From Clostridia bacterium (lineage in GTDB: Bacteria > Bacillota > Clostridia > Lachnospirales > Lachnospiraceae): DNA of 64,000 nucleotides. Below are positions 25,582 to 35,142 of this stretch, piece by piece; positions within the stretch are counted from its first letter, which is position 1; each line of letters starts with the position of its first letter. The stretch is from the NCBI GenBank assembly GCA_910575725.1, contig CAJTFE010000009.1:84572-148571 (forward strand), in the 5' to 3' direction. A model generated the notes under the pieces. That model was not told the DNA's origin, did not search any database, and saw nothing but the letters and a program-made list of their open reading frames with translations. The position numbers were made by a program, and so were the translations under genes.

Positions 25582-26358
25582 TTATTCTGTGTCTGTGGTA
25601 TCATAGATCTCATTATAATACTCTTCGAGACTTTGCACAACTGCATCGTCCTTCGTTATTAAAATTTCCACACGACGGTTCTTGGCTCTCTCCTCGGAGG
25701 TGTCAAAGCCGGCAATCGGACGATGCTGTCCATAGCCGATAGCAATGATCTTCTTCGGATCCACCAGGCTGTTCTGATGGATATAAGCCGCCACACGGGC
25801 CGCACGCTCACTGGAGAGCACCCGGTCATTCACCGGATTGTTGGGCCGTTCCGGATCGGCCTGGGAGGTGTGTCCCAACACCTGGATCTCCCCGATGGTA
25901 CTGCTTACGCTGTTGAGGGCATTGATAAAGGCATCCAGAATTCCTTTTCCCTGATCCTTTAAGACAGCGCTGTCTCCGTCAAAAAAGATATTATCACGAA
26001 AATTGATAAATGTATAGCCCTCACCCTTTTCCAATTCCACTTCGCCTTCCAGATTGTTCTCCGCAATGGCTTCCTGGAGCATATAATAGAGATCTTCAAA
26101 GTCCTCAATCTCATCCAAGGGTACATCCGTTCCGCCGGGAACCTCCATACCCTCTTCATTCATCTCCGTCTCCATAACAATCTGGGAGACCTCCTCCGCC
26201 TTGGGATTAAAGCTCTTTACCACCAGCTCCCACTTCATGGCGTCTACGGTGGAAATGGAGTAGAGAAGTACGAAGAAACACAAAAGCAGCGTCACCATGT
26301 CGCCGTAAGTGTCCATCCAGCTTGCGCCTTCCTCCGGCGCTTTTTGCTTTCTTGCCAT
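25582..26358 (-). CDS. motB: Flagellar stator protein MotB (OmpA-type peptidoglycan anchor)
   Basis: A 258-residue stator subunit: short cytoplasmic tail, one membrane helix containing the ion-carrying D20 in YGDMVTLLLCFFVLL, a plug region, and an OmpA-like peptidoglycan-binding domain (about 115-245) with VLGHTSQADPERPNNPVNDRVLS and ERAKNRRVEILI. Coupled ion (proton or sodium) cannot be assigned by eye. Pairs with motA, 52 bp upstream. Confidence 0.94.
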   Translation of the reverse strand: MARKQKAPEEGASWMDTYGDMVTLLLCFFVLLYSISTVDAMKWELVVKSFNPKAEEVSQIVMETEMNEEGMEVPGGTDVPLDEIEDFEDLYYMLQEAIAENNLEGEVELEKGEGYTFINFRDNIFFDGDSAVLKDQGKGILDAFINALNSVSSTIGEIQVLGHTSQADPERPNNPVNDRVLSSERAARVAAYIHQNSLVDPKKIIAIGYGQHRPIAGFDTSEERAKNRRVEILITKDDAVVQSLEEYYNEIYDTTDTE

Positions 26359-26409
26359 ATCCTCACCTTATTTCCGGTCCGTGCCCAAAGGCCCGGCCTT
26401 TTTGAATCC

Positions 26410-27249
26410 TTATTTTTTGGACTTCTTTTCCTTCTTCTTCTTTCCGCCGCCTTCGTCGCCGCCGCCTTCTCCGGCGCCGTCACGAAGCTTAGCCTGGGTT
26501 TTCTGATCCAGATTGGAGAGAAGCTTCTCCCGAAGGAGTTTTGGATTGTCACCGGCCTGGATGGAGATGATACCTTCCATCATAATCATACGGTACTGCA
26601 TCTCCTCGTCGTTGCGGATACGCAGCTTCTTGGCTATGGGAGACATCAAAAGGTTTGCTATAATACAGCCGTAGAAGGTAGTAACCAGAGCCACAGACAT
26701 ATCCGCACCCAGGGAACTTGCCCCTCCTTCATCCACATTCATGTTCTTCAACATGTTTACCAGACCTACCAAAGTACCGATCATACCGAAGGCCGGTGCA
26801 TAGCCGGCGGCCTTCTCGTAGATAGCTACGCCTGCATCGTGACGATCTGCCATATTATCAAGCTCATTCTGGAGACGCGCCCGGAGCTCTTCCTCTTCTG
26901 TGGCGTCTACTACAAGCATCAAGCCCTCCTTGAAGAAGGGATCGTCGATCTCGTTGGCCTTTTCCTCCAGGGAAAGAAGACCGTTCTGTCTGGCGAGCTG
27001 TGCCATCTCTACCATCTGCTCAATCAAAGCGCCGTAGTTGTAACGGCCTCCCTGAACCAGAATCTTGAAATGGCTTCCCATTCTTTTCAGCTGACTGAAG
27101 GGGAAGCTGGCCACAACTGCTGCAACAGTGCCGCCCAGGGTCAGAGCCAAACTCTGCGGATCCCAGAAATTGGGAAGCTGTGGGATCTTGATTCCCCATA
27201 CAATCAAGGCAAAACCAAGCACAATTCCGATAATTGTTGACAAATCCAT
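26410..27249 (-). CDS. motA: Flagellar stator protein MotA
   Basis: A 279-residue protein of the MotA/PomA family with four membrane segments, the two outer pairs flanking a cytoplasmic loop with basic and acidic residues (RARLQNELDNMADRHDAG), and the late conserved APAFGMIGTLVGLVNMLKNM. The C-terminus is a long glycine/lysine-rich tail (GGGDEGGGKKKKEKKSKK). It forms the stator with MotB. Downstream of flbD by 15 bases. Confidence 0.94.
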   Translation of the reverse strand: MDLSTIIGIVLGFALIVWGIKIPQLPNFWDPQSLALTLGGTVAAVVASFPFSQLKRMGSHFKILVQGGRYNYGALIEQMVEMAQLARQNGLLSLEEKANEIDDPFFKEGLMLVVDATEEEELRARLQNELDNMADRHDAGVAIYEKAAGYAPAFGMIGTLVGLVNMLKNMNVDEGGASSLGADMSVALVTTFYGCIIANLLMSPIAKKLRIRNDEEMQYRMIMMEGIISIQAGDNPKLLREKLLSNLDQKTQAKLRDGAGEGGGDEGGGKKKKEKKSKK

Positions 27250-27264
27250 TTTTTATCTCTCCTC

Positions 27265-27477
27265 TTACGCTTCTATGCTGACTTTATTTGTACGGATGCC
27301 GCTGATAGCTCCCTTGTATTCGATGGTCTTTTGGATAATCTCCTCCGGTGTTTCTTTCACCACATGAAAGCGGCCGTTCATCATAATAACCTTGGACTCC
27401 GGAATTAAATCAATGCACTCTACTTGATCCTCGTTGATTACAATACGCTGATCATTCAGCTTTGTCAATATAACCAT
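27265..27477 (-). CDS. flbD: FlbD/SwrD-family flagellar protein
   Basis: A 70-residue protein matching FlbD (YlzI, SwrD in Bacillus), which increases flagellar torque in some Firmicutes. It starts MVILTKLNDQRIVINEDQVE, contains the family motif IDLIPESKVIMMNGRFHVVKET, and lies between flgE and motA as is standard. The ATG at 27475-27477, preceded by AAGGAGAGGGAG, is preferred over the longer frame. Confidence 0.9.
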   Translation of the reverse strand: MVILTKLNDQRIVINEDQVECIDLIPESKVIMMNGRFHVVKETPEEIIQKTIEYKGAISGIRTNKVSIEA

Positions 27478-27670
27478 GGGTATTCTCCCTCTCCTTGTCA
27501 CGATTTCTTTTTCTGTTTGTTCTGCGGCCGATACTGAATTGATAACTGTCCGTTCCTGGAACAGGGCCTGTGTAAGGGTTCTGTCTGCTTTGCCCCGGAG
27601 CCGGAAGACTCCGGGGGAAAACAGTTTTTAAAGATTTGATTTACAGCAAAAATTATGTTTACAGTTTCAA

Positions 27671-29017
27671 TTAACGCTTCATGTTTACAAGCTCCTGGAG
27701 CATCTCGTCGGTAACGGTGATGATCTTGGAGTTGGCCTGGAATCCTCTCTGGGTGGTGATCATGTTGGAGAACTCGTTGGCCAGGTCTACGTTTGGCATC
27801 TCTAAGTACTTGCTGCGGATGAAGCCTGCAGCTCCGGAGCCCGGCTTTACAACCTCTACGCCGCCGGCGTTGTCGCCTAACTGGAAGTAGTAGCCGTTGG
27901 TCTTTTCCATACCGTTGGGGTTCTCTACGGCTACGATGGCTAACTGTCCTAAGGTGATGGGACGGTTCTGGGTGTCGATACCGGTGATAACTCCGTTGTC
28001 GCTGATGCTGTAGCTTTGGAGGTTGTACTGGGCACCTGTTTTGGGATCATAGGGGATCTGAATCGGTGACAAATCCTCGTTGAACTCTGCCGGAATGGGA
28101 GCCTCATAATCTTGACCAGGCGTTGTCTCCCAAGTATTATCCGGTGCTGTAAAATTATTAATATTTGTTATATTTGCTGCATTATTAGTAGTTTCTGTTG
28201 TAAACTGTGTTACATTTTTTCCCATTTCTTTTGCTGTGATCGTTAGCTTAACTGTTGGTTTAGCCCCAGTCACCTCGCTAATATCGCCTCTTTGAATTGT
28301 GTAATTACGGAGCGGACCTCCTGTCACAGGTTTTACGGGAGTAGTTCCATCTGCTTCCATATCTACCTTATGGGTAACCGCATTAATCCATGCTGCAACT
28401 CTGCCTGCAGTATCCTTTGCTACTACATTCCCAACTGTTATACCCATAATAGTAACTTTTACATCATCTGGATTAGTCTCATCTACCTGGATCTCTACTG
28501 ACCCGGTAGACGTAAGCGCCTTCGCCGGAACCTCCGGAATACCTGTGCCCTCCTTCAAGGCGTATCCATACACATAATTCTTCTGGTCATCGACTAGATA
28601 ACCATTATTGTCCACGGAAAAGATACCCACACGACTTAAGTACAAACCAGAGTTTTTGATCCCATCCGCTGTAAGCTGTCCATTCACCATTCCGCCAACC
28701 AGGAACAGCCCAGTACCATCGATCATGCAGTCCAAATCATTATCCGTGGGCGATGGAGCCCCCGTCGTGTACTGGAAGCTGATAGATGACATAGTAGAAC
28801 CGTAACCAACCTGAGAAGGGTTCCGTCCACCGTAAGCTCCTGCATTCGTGGAGCCGCCGGAGCTTCGTACTGAAGTACTATAGATAGAGTCCTGGAAGTT
28901 AAAGCTGTATGCCTTGTAACCCCAGGTATTTACATTTGCAATGTTATTGCCGATTACATCCATTTTACGCTGATGTGCTTTCAATCCAGACACACCTGCA
29001 AACATTGATTTAACCAT
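27671..29017 (-). CDS. flgE: Flagellar hook protein FlgE
   Basis: A 448-residue hook protein. Conserved N-terminus (SMFAGVSGLKAHQRKMDVIGNN) and C-terminus (DLANEFSNMITTQRGFQANSKIITVTDEMLQEL) enclose a variable middle that in hooks is the exposed domain. The middle (about residues 172-296) is AT-rich compared with the flanking coding DNA, visible at 28130-28500, which may mark exchange or relaxed selection. It is assembled by the export system until FliK measures length; both flgD and fliK lie just upstream. Confidence 0.93.
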   Translation of the reverse strand: MVKSMFAGVSGLKAHQRKMDVIGNNIANVNTWGYKAYSFNFQDSIYSTSVRSSGGSTNAGAYGGRNPSQVGYGSTMSSISFQYTTGAPSPTDNDLDCMIDGTGLFLVGGMVNGQLTADGIKNSGLYLSRVGIFSVDNNGYLVDDQKNYVYGYALKEGTGIPEVPAKALTSTGSVEIQVDETNPDDVKVTIMGITVGNVVAKDTAGRVAAWINAVTHKVDMEADGTTPVKPVTGGPLRNYTIQRGDISEVTGAKPTVKLTITAKEMGKNVTQFTTETTNNAANITNINNFTAPDNTWETTPGQDYEAPIPAEFNEDLSPIQIPYDPKTGAQYNLQSYSISDNGVITGIDTQNRPITLGQLAIVAVENPNGMEKTNGYYFQLGDNAGGVEVVKPGSGAAGFIRSKYLEMPNVDLANEFSNMITTQRGFQANSKIITVTDEMLQELVNMKR

Positions 29018-29108
29018 TTGATATCGTTCCTTCCTTACTTGCTATTCTTTCGCTATTCTCTCCGCCAGGGCTTCTGCCTGTGGAACAAACCTCCATAAAT
29101 GGTCCGGC

Positions 29109-29501
29109 TTACAATAGAACAGCGCTGTCAATATTGGTAAAAATATTCTGCTTCATTTCCTGGCTCGTCATGGTTGTGACCACTACATTGTTTGGTATAT
29201 TCACAATGAATGCACCCTGCTGGCCAATGACTACCACATCCTTTGCACCCTTTTCCCTGGCCTTGCCCACTGCCTGGTTCAGATCTTTAAGGAGACTGTC
29301 TGTCACCTCAATGCCTCTCTGCTCCACACGGGCCGCCGCATGCTTGGAAAACCGTATATTCTGGCTGTCCTCCATCGCATTCTGGAGTAATGCCCCGAAT
29401 CCGGCTCCCTGCTCCCTGCCAATGGAAGAATGCTGTTCATGCTCCAGCCGAAGCTGCTGGACGCTGACGGTCTGATTTAATTTCTGCAGCATGTTTTCCA
29501 C
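29109..29501 (-). CDS. TIGR02530-type flagellar operon protein
   Basis: A 130-residue protein of the small family found between flgD and flgE in Firmicutes. It has the core IRFSKHAAARVEQRGIEVTD and KDVVVIGQQGAFIVNIPNNVVVTTM, typical of TIGR02530. Function is not established; the context places it in hook assembly. No membrane segment or signal peptide is seen. Gap of 91 bp to flgE. Confidence 0.82.
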   Translation of the reverse strand: MENMLQKLNQTVSVQQLRLEHEQHSSIGREQGAGFGALLQNAMEDSQNIRFSKHAAARVEQRGIEVTDSLLKDLNQAVGKAREKGAKDVVVIGQQGAFIVNIPNNVVVTTMTSQEMKQNIFTNIDSAVLL

Positions 29502-29539
29502 CGCCTTTCCCCCTCATAGCTTAAGCTTATGAGCTTCGC

Positions 29540-30091
29540 CTAGACAGCCTCGGTACTGTTGTCCCCGCTGCCCTCTTCCTTGTCTGTATCCTCTGTCGCA
29601 GTATCGTCCTTGTCCCCGTCTTCCTCTTCCTTCTTGGGAACCGTACCCATCGATACAATATGGCTTAACGAATACTGCTTTCCATTCACAAAAATGTATG
29701 GATTCGTACCTGTAAGAGCGATACCTTCTACCTTGCCCGTAGTCTCGCCCACCAGCTTTCCGTCCTTATCCACGTCCGCCACCGTAATCTCTTTTCCCAA
29801 AAGCCCGGTTGCATAGGAGGATAACGAAATCTGGGACAGGCTGTTCATAGCATCTGTAATGGTCGTGGACATATTGTCCATTGCGCTCATCGTACCCATC
29901 TGCACAAGCTGGCCCATCATCTCACTGTTGCTCATGGGATTGCTGGAATCCTGGTAACGAAGCTGCGCCGCCAAAAGCTTCCAGAAGTCATCCATGGATA
30001 AGGCGCTGTTATTGGGCTGCACATCCTTTCTCACATAAGTATCCGCAAGATTCACTCTTGTTGTGCCGTCTACTCCTGTTGTCTCTGCCAT
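29540..30091 (-). CDS. flgD: Flagellar hook capping protein FlgD
   Basis: A 183-residue hook-cap scaffold. The N-terminus carries SALSMDDFWKLLAAQLRYQDSSNPMSNSEMMGQLVQMGTM, the strongly conserved FlgD segment. The central part is a short beta region, and the C-terminus is an acidic low-complexity tail rich in Glu, Asp, Lys. Lies between fliK and the TIGR02530 gene. Confidence 0.93.
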   Translation of the reverse strand: MAETTGVDGTTRVNLADTYVRKDVQPNNSALSMDDFWKLLAAQLRYQDSSNPMSNSEMMGQLVQMGTMSAMDNMSTTITDAMNSLSQISLSSYATGLLGKEITVADVDKDGKLVGETTGKVEGIALTGTNPYIFVNGKQYSLSHIVSMGTVPKKEEEDGDKDDTATEDTDKEEGSGDNSTEAV

Positions 30092-30124
30092 TCTCTTTCA
30101 CTCCTTTCATCTGCATATGCTTTT

Positions 30125-31258
30125 TTAAATCAATCCCAGCCGAAGCTGCTGAAGGAAATCCATTCCCTCTTTTTCCTGGTTCTTTTCGTCCTGTTTTCCG
30201 GACTTGCCCTCTTGATCCTGGTTACCGCCGCTGCCTTCCTGGTTCTGCTTCTGCTGCTCCAGATAGCTGGCTTCCTTATCCTCTACCATAATGGTCGTGG
30301 GCGTTCCCAGATTCTCCTCCATAATGGCCCCGAGCTCTCTGGCATTCTTTGCCATCAGCTCCATGGTCTTCTGCTCGGTACACAGAATGGATATACTGGT
30401 GTGCTCCTTCCCGAAAGCTGCCTTGATAATGATCTTCCCAAGGTCGTAGGGCTCAAGCTGAATCTCAAATTCCTTGATGCCTGCCGTGCTCTTCACCAGA
30501 AGCTGGTTCAAAACCTTCTCCGGAATCTCCTCCGGCTGTGCCACGCGTACATGCTCTGTGGGAACCTCCTTTGTAACCGGTGTCCGCTCCAGGGGCTGTG
30601 TCTCCTGGCGTGTGCTCTCTAAGGGCTGCTCCGGTTTTGCTTCTGCCTTCGGCTCCTCCTTCACTTCTGTCTTTGGGGCCTCCTTTGGCTTCGCCATGGT
30701 GATTTCTGCCTCCGGCTGTTCGGAAGTATCCTCTTTTTGCAGTACTGCCTGTTCCGGCTTCACATCGGCCGCAAGCGCTTCCTCGGGAATTCCCGGCTCC
30801 TCGGTAACGGTCTGCACCGGCTGCTTTGCTGTAGGCTCTGTCATCGGAACCGGAGCCGTCTCCTCCACCGGAACTGCTCCCGTCTCTACAACCAGCTCTG
30901 TTATCTCCTCCGGAACGGCTTCCTGTGTCACTGCCTCCGGCTGGATTCCGAATAACAATGCCGCCTGCACCTGTTCCAGAGCCGTGCTGTCTGCCAAAAC
31001 TGTAGTTTCTTCCGTCTCTTCCTGGCCGTCCGGCTTCTTCGGAGCCTCATCCTTGGTGACTTCCTTGCCGTCTTCATCCTTCTTGCCGCTGTCTGTCTCC
31101 TTGGTTCCGGTCTCCTCCTTGGACTTGCTGTCCAGAAGCTTCTGGAAACCGTCGTCTGTCTGCTCTGCCTGCCGGGCTGCCTGGCTCTTTACGCCTGCAT
31201 TCACCTTTCCTGTCATGGCTGACGCCATATCTGCACCCTTAATGGCTGCATTTCCCAT
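30125..31258 (-). CDS. fliK: Flagellar hook-length control protein FliK
   Basis: A 377-residue protein. The first two thirds are low complexity, rich in Glu, Lys, Pro and Thr, as usual for the ruler part. The C-terminal domain contains IKEFEIQLEPYDLGKIIIKAAFG and AKNARELGAIMEENLG, the hook-length/FlhB-contact domain. A glutamine- and glutamate-rich tail follows. Encoded before flgD. A second FliK-like C-terminal domain is found at 49025-50443. Confidence 0.88.
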   Translation of the reverse strand: MGNAAIKGADMASAMTGKVNAGVKSQAARQAEQTDDGFQKLLDSKSKEETGTKETDSGKKDEDGKEVTKDEAPKKPDGQEETEETTVLADSTALEQVQAALLFGIQPEAVTQEAVPEEITELVVETGAVPVEETAPVPMTEPTAKQPVQTVTEEPGIPEEALAADVKPEQAVLQKEDTSEQPEAEITMAKPKEAPKTEVKEEPKAEAKPEQPLESTRQETQPLERTPVTKEVPTEHVRVAQPEEIPEKVLNQLLVKSTAGIKEFEIQLEPYDLGKIIIKAAFGKEHTSISILCTEQKTMELMAKNARELGAIMEENLGTPTTIMVEDKEASYLEQQKQNQEGSGGNQDQEGKSGKQDEKNQEKEGMDFLQQLRLGLI

Positions 31259-31418
31259 GGTCTTCCCCTCCTTTCTTTATTTTTTATTGTGACACCGGGA
31301 TTTTCGGAAGACACCTTTGTGTTCCCGGCCCTGTGTCTCTATCGTAAACTGCCTGCCGAAATAGGACGGCTTACAGTATTACGCACCTTCACGCCGCTGT
31401 CCTTAGACAATCGGCCGG

Positions 31419-31865
31419 CTACGCCCTTGCCACAGCACGCTTGTTGGATACGAATTCGTCGATAAACTGCTCGTCGGCCTTCTGCACCTCTTTGTCGTAC
31501 TGTGCGCGCTTCTTATCCTTCAGCTTCGTGATAGAAGCTGTTTCCTTCCGGGCTTCCACTACCTGCCCGCGCTTGCGCTCCTCCCGCAGAAGAATCTCTG
31601 CCAGGCGCTCACGCTCACGCTCAATCTTTTTTCTAAGGCTGGTGAGGAAGCGATCATAGGTCTGCATATCCGTGATACTGATTCCGAAGGTTTTCTTTTC
31701 CTCCATCTGCGCCATGCATTCCCTCTGCTCCTGTTCCAGAGCCTCTATTCCTCGTTCGCACTCCACACGCTCCGCAATAATCTGTGCGTGTTCCGCCTGT
31801 AGGTTCTCAAGAACCTGTTCTTTATAATTCAGCACCGTATCCAGTGCAAAGTAAAATTTCTTCAT
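31419..31865 (-). CDS. fliJ: Flagellar export chaperone FliJ
   Basis: A 148-residue protein, almost entirely charged alpha-helix with coiled-coil character (KKIERERERLAEILLREERKRGQVVEA), the size and pattern of FliJ, the central stalk of the FliI ATPase. It lies directly after fliI in the canonical order. Weakly conserved in sequence, so the call leans on position and coiled-coil pattern. A 160-bp gap with no clear gene follows, before fliK. Confidence 0.82.
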   Translation of the reverse strand: MKKFYFALDTVLNYKEQVLENLQAEHAQIIAERVECERGIEALEQEQRECMAQMEEKKTFGISITDMQTYDRFLTSLRKKIERERERLAEILLREERKRGQVVEARKETASITKLKDKKRAQYDKEVQKADEQFIDEFVSNKRAVARA

Positions 31866-31949
31866 AGCTTACATCCTGCACTCCTATTTCACCTTATGCC
31901 CTCCGGCAGACATGTGAAACCTGCAAAGCCTGTATACCCCAAAGCTTCT

Positions 31950-33251
31950 CTACGCCAGAATCTTTTGCATCTCTGCCAAATCTTCCTCAATGGAAAAATT
32001 ATCCGCAATCCGCTGCATCAGATATTCATTGACTGCGTCGATCTTCCCCACCGCCGTATCAAGCCTCGGATTGGTTCCCGCCTTGTAGGCTCCGATGGAG
32101 ATCAAATCCTCATTCTTATTGTAGATACTCAGCAGATCCCGCATCTTAGCCGCCAGCCTCTGATGCTCCTCCGGAACAATATTCACCATCAGACGGGAGA
32201 TGCTGGCTCCGATGTCGATGGCCGGAAAATGGTTCTCATTGGCAAGCTTCCTGGAAAGCACGATATGTCCGTCCAAAATACCCCGGACCGTATCGGCAAT
32301 GGGCTCGTTGGTATCGTCGCCCTCCACCAGCACCGTATAGATTCCGGTAATGGAACCCTTCTCAAACTTTCCGCTCCGCTCCAGAAGCTTCGGAAACTCT
32401 GCATAGATGGAAGGCGTATAGCCTCTTGCCACCGGCGGCTCTCCGGTAGCAAGCCCTATCTCTCTCTGGGCCATGGCAAACCGGGTCAGGGAATCCATCA
32501 TCAGCAGGACGTCCTTCCCCTGGTCCTTGAAATACTCTGCAATGGTGGTTGCCACAAGGGGGCATTTCATCCGCAGCATGGCCGGCTGATCGGAGGTAGC
32601 TACAACGAGTATCGATCGCTTAAGCCCTTCGGGCCCCAGATCCTTCTCTATAAACTCCCGAACCTCGCGGCCCCGCTCTCCCACCAGGGCAATTACATTG
32701 ATATCCGCCTTAACATTTCTCGCTATCATGCCCAGCAAGGTGCTCTTTCCCACACCGCTGCCGGCGAAGATCCCGATTCTCTGCCCCTTTCCCACCGTGT
32801 TCAGACCGTCTATGGCCTTAATGCCGAACTCCAGGGTATCCGTAATAGGCGGACGGGTCAGCGGATTGATATAGGGGTTCTCTACATAATAATGCTGCTG
32901 GGACTCAAAAGGTCCCAAATCATCCATGGGATTTCCCAGAGCGTCTATGATACGGCCCCGAAGGAACTCTCCCACCGGTATCTTGAGACGCTTTCTTGTG
33001 TTGCGCACAAAGCTGCCTGCAGATATACCGCTCATATTCTCGTAGGCCATCAGCTGGCTTCTGCCGTCCTTAAAGCCCACCACCTCAACAGGAATCTGCC
33101 TTTTCTTATCCTCGTTGTAAATCATGGCAATGTCCCCGATACTGGCCCGGTTTCCCGACGCTTCCATGGCCATTCCCACGATGTTTTCGATTTTTCCTAT
33201 GTAGCTGACAGTCTCAGCATTGGCAATCAGATTGGGCAGCTCTGCAAACAT
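31950..33251 (-). CDS. fliI: Flagellar export ATPase FliI
   Basis: A 433-residue ATPase of the F1-beta type. Walker A GIFAGSGVGKSTLLG, the GERGREVREF loop and DSLTRFAMAQREIGLATGEPP are all present. It powers unfolding and delivery of export substrates with FliH and FliJ, whose genes flank it. Length is standard. Confidence 0.96.
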   Translation of the reverse strand: MFAELPNLIANAETVSYIGKIENIVGMAMEASGNRASIGDIAMIYNEDKKRQIPVEVVGFKDGRSQLMAYENMSGISAGSFVRNTRKRLKIPVGEFLRGRIIDALGNPMDDLGPFESQQHYYVENPYINPLTRPPITDTLEFGIKAIDGLNTVGKGQRIGIFAGSGVGKSTLLGMIARNVKADINVIALVGERGREVREFIEKDLGPEGLKRSILVVATSDQPAMLRMKCPLVATTIAEYFKDQGKDVLLMMDSLTRFAMAQREIGLATGEPPVARGYTPSIYAEFPKLLERSGKFEKGSITGIYTVLVEGDDTNEPIADTVRGILDGHIVLSRKLANENHFPAIDIGASISRLMVNIVPEEHQRLAAKMRDLLSIYNKNEDLISIGAYKAGTNPRLDTAVGKIDAVNEYLMQRIADNFSIEEDLAEMQKILA

Positions 33252-33321
33252 GCACTCTTCCTCTCCTTTTCCCTAATCTGCGAAAGGGCCGTCCTACAGG
33301 GGACGGACACACACTCACCCT

Positions 33322-34140
33322 CTACACACGGGCATTATTCAGAATATCCTTGATATTCTCAAGCTGTGTGCTGACGCTGGCGTCTATGATTTCATCGGGC
33401 AGCTCGATAATGCAGATGCCCTCCTCGTCGCTGTCCATGGCTACAATCTTAACATTGTCCGACAGATGGGACAGAGCGTTTAGGAATTCTACATCGGTGT
33501 TCATGGAAATCTCCGTACCGCATTTGGTAATATAGATCTTCGCCCATTCCGTCTTTTTCAGCTTATCGGTGGCCGCAAGGATCATGCGGTGAATCACATT
33601 CTCGCTGGACTTAAGGCTGATATGGATGACCTTTTCCGCTATGGTCAGGACGGTCCGTTTCAGATCGTCCAGGTATTTCTCCATGACCATGCTTTTTTCC
33701 CGGCGGATGGTATCCATAAAGTCGGAGGCTTCCTTTCGGAAGCTCTCAACCTCCTCCTCATACAAAGCCTTACATTTTAGCTGGGCTTCCTCCACGCCGG
33801 CTTTTACGCCTTCCTGGTGGCCCTCCTCGTAGGCCTGCTCCCGAAGAAGCTCCGCCTGGGTTCTGGCCTCCTCCAGGATCTGATCCGCTTCCCTGCGGGC
33901 CTCTGCCAGTATCTCGCTGGCCCGCTCCTTTTCAGCCGCCTCTTTCTCAGCCCGGATACGGGCTTCCTCTTCTTCCTCCGCCTTCCGGGCGCTCTCTTTT
34001 GCCTCCCGGAGGGCCGCTTCCTCTTCTGTCTCGGGCCCTTCCTCCTTCTCTTCCTCCAGTGCGAAGTCCGAGAAGAACTGATACATCTCCGTCACATTGA
34101 TGGCTTTTTTGCCTTTGACTACCCTAGACAATGATCTCAT
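33322..34140 (-). CDS. fliH: Flagellar export regulator FliH
   Basis: A 272-residue protein with a long acidic/coiled-coil first half (EEAALREAKESARKAEEEEE) and a C-terminal region with KYLDDLKRTVLTIAEKVIH and ELPDEIIDASVSTQLENIKDIL, the FliH/V-ATPase-E-like pattern. It binds FliI. Its start overlaps the end of fliG by 17 bases. Identification rests on coiled coil, C-terminal pattern and place between fliG and fliI. Confidence 0.85.
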   Translation of the reverse strand: MRSLSRVVKGKKAINVTEMYQFFSDFALEEEKEEGPETEEEAALREAKESARKAEEEEEARIRAEKEAAEKERASEILAEARREADQILEEARTQAELLREQAYEEGHQEGVKAGVEEAQLKCKALYEEEVESFRKEASDFMDTIRREKSMVMEKYLDDLKRTVLTIAEKVIHISLKSSENVIHRMILAATDKLKKTEWAKIYITKCGTEISMNTDVEFLNALSHLSDNVKIVAMDSDEEGICIIELPDEIIDASVSTQLENIKDILNNARV

Positions 34141-35140
34141 CCTTTCCGCCCTTAACGATAATCAGCTCTCCGGCAGCCTCCAGTCGCCGGATAACGCCAA
34201 CGATTCTCTGCTGGGCTTCCTCCACATCCTTCCGAAGCACGTTGACCGTAATCTCCAGGTCGGACTGGATACTTTCCGCCATACGTCCGGACATGTTGGC
34301 AAAGATAACCTGCCGGACATTCTCGTCGCTGCCCTTGAGGGCGTATACCAGATCCTTGACATCGCAGTCCCGGATAAATCTCTGAATGGAACGGTTGTCA
34401 AGACTGAGGATATCTTCGAATACGAACATCTTCTTGCGGATGGTCTCAGTAAGCTCTTCATCACGCTTAGCCAGTTCGTCAAAAATAAACTTCTCGTTGC
34501 TGCGGTCCATATTGTTCATAACGTCCGCAATGTAATCAATACCGCCGATAGCCGTGTAGTCGGTGGTCATAATGTTCTCGAACCGTCTCCGAAGCTGGCT
34601 TTCCACAATCTTAATGGCCTCCGGGGACACGCTTTCCAGCCGGGCGATACACTCTACAACCTGAATGGACACGTCCTTTGGCAGGTTGCTGATAACGCCG
34701 GCCGCCTGGTCTGCATCCGCATAGGACAGCACAAGCGCAATGGTCTGGGGCCGCTCATGGGCCAGAAAGGTATATAGGTTCTTGGGATCGGATTTCCTTA
34801 TAAACTCAAAGGGCCGGACCTTCAAAAACTTGGTCACGCGCTCCAGAAGCTGCTGGGCCGTGGACTCGCCGAAGGCCTTCTCCAGCACGGAACGGGCGTA
34901 CTCCATTCCGCCGTCCGTCACTACCTTCTGGGTCATACAGGACTTATAGAACTCATCCAGAATTTCGGCTGTCTGATCCGCCTCCAGATGCTTGAGCTTC
35001 GCTACCTCCAGGGTGAGCTTCTCAATGTCGTCCTCGCTCAAATGCTTATAGATCAGGGATGCTTTGTCTGCTCCCATGGAAACAACAACCGCCGCCGCTT
35101 TCTGTTCCGGGGTGATCTCTTCTATCATTTCACTGCTCAT
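34124..35140 (-). CDS. fliG: Flagellar motor switch protein FliG
   Basis: A 338-residue protein with the three ARM-like domains of FliG. Conserved stretches are MGADKASLIYKHLSEDDIEKL, EFIRKSDPKNLYTFLAHERPQTIALVLSY and the torque helix KKMFVFEDILSLDNRSIQRFIRDCD. It connects MS ring and stator. Starts 2 bases after the fliF stop, with GGGGAGGCGAGTAACC as ribosome site. Confidence 0.96.
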   Translation of the reverse strand: MSSEMIEEITPEQKAAAVVVSMGADKASLIYKHLSEDDIEKLTLEVAKLKHLEADQTAEILDEFYKSCMTQKVVTDGGMEYARSVLEKAFGESTAQQLLERVTKFLKVRPFEFIRKSDPKNLYTFLAHERPQTIALVLSYADADQAAGVISNLPKDVSIQVVECIARLESVSPEAIKIVESQLRRRFENIMTTDYTAIGGIDYIADVMNNMDRSNEKFIFDELAKRDEELTETIRKKMFVFEDILSLDNRSIQRFIRDCDVKDLVYALKGSDENVRQVIFANMSGRMAESIQSDLEITVNVLRKDVEEAQQRIVGVIRRLEAAGELIIVKGGKDEIIV

Positions 35141-35142
35141 GG

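Noticed and set aside
31259..31418. Hairpin or small gene between fliJ and fliK
   Set aside because: CCGGGA/TCCCGG can pair but lacks a T-run, and no start codon with ribosome site or protein-like frame was seen.
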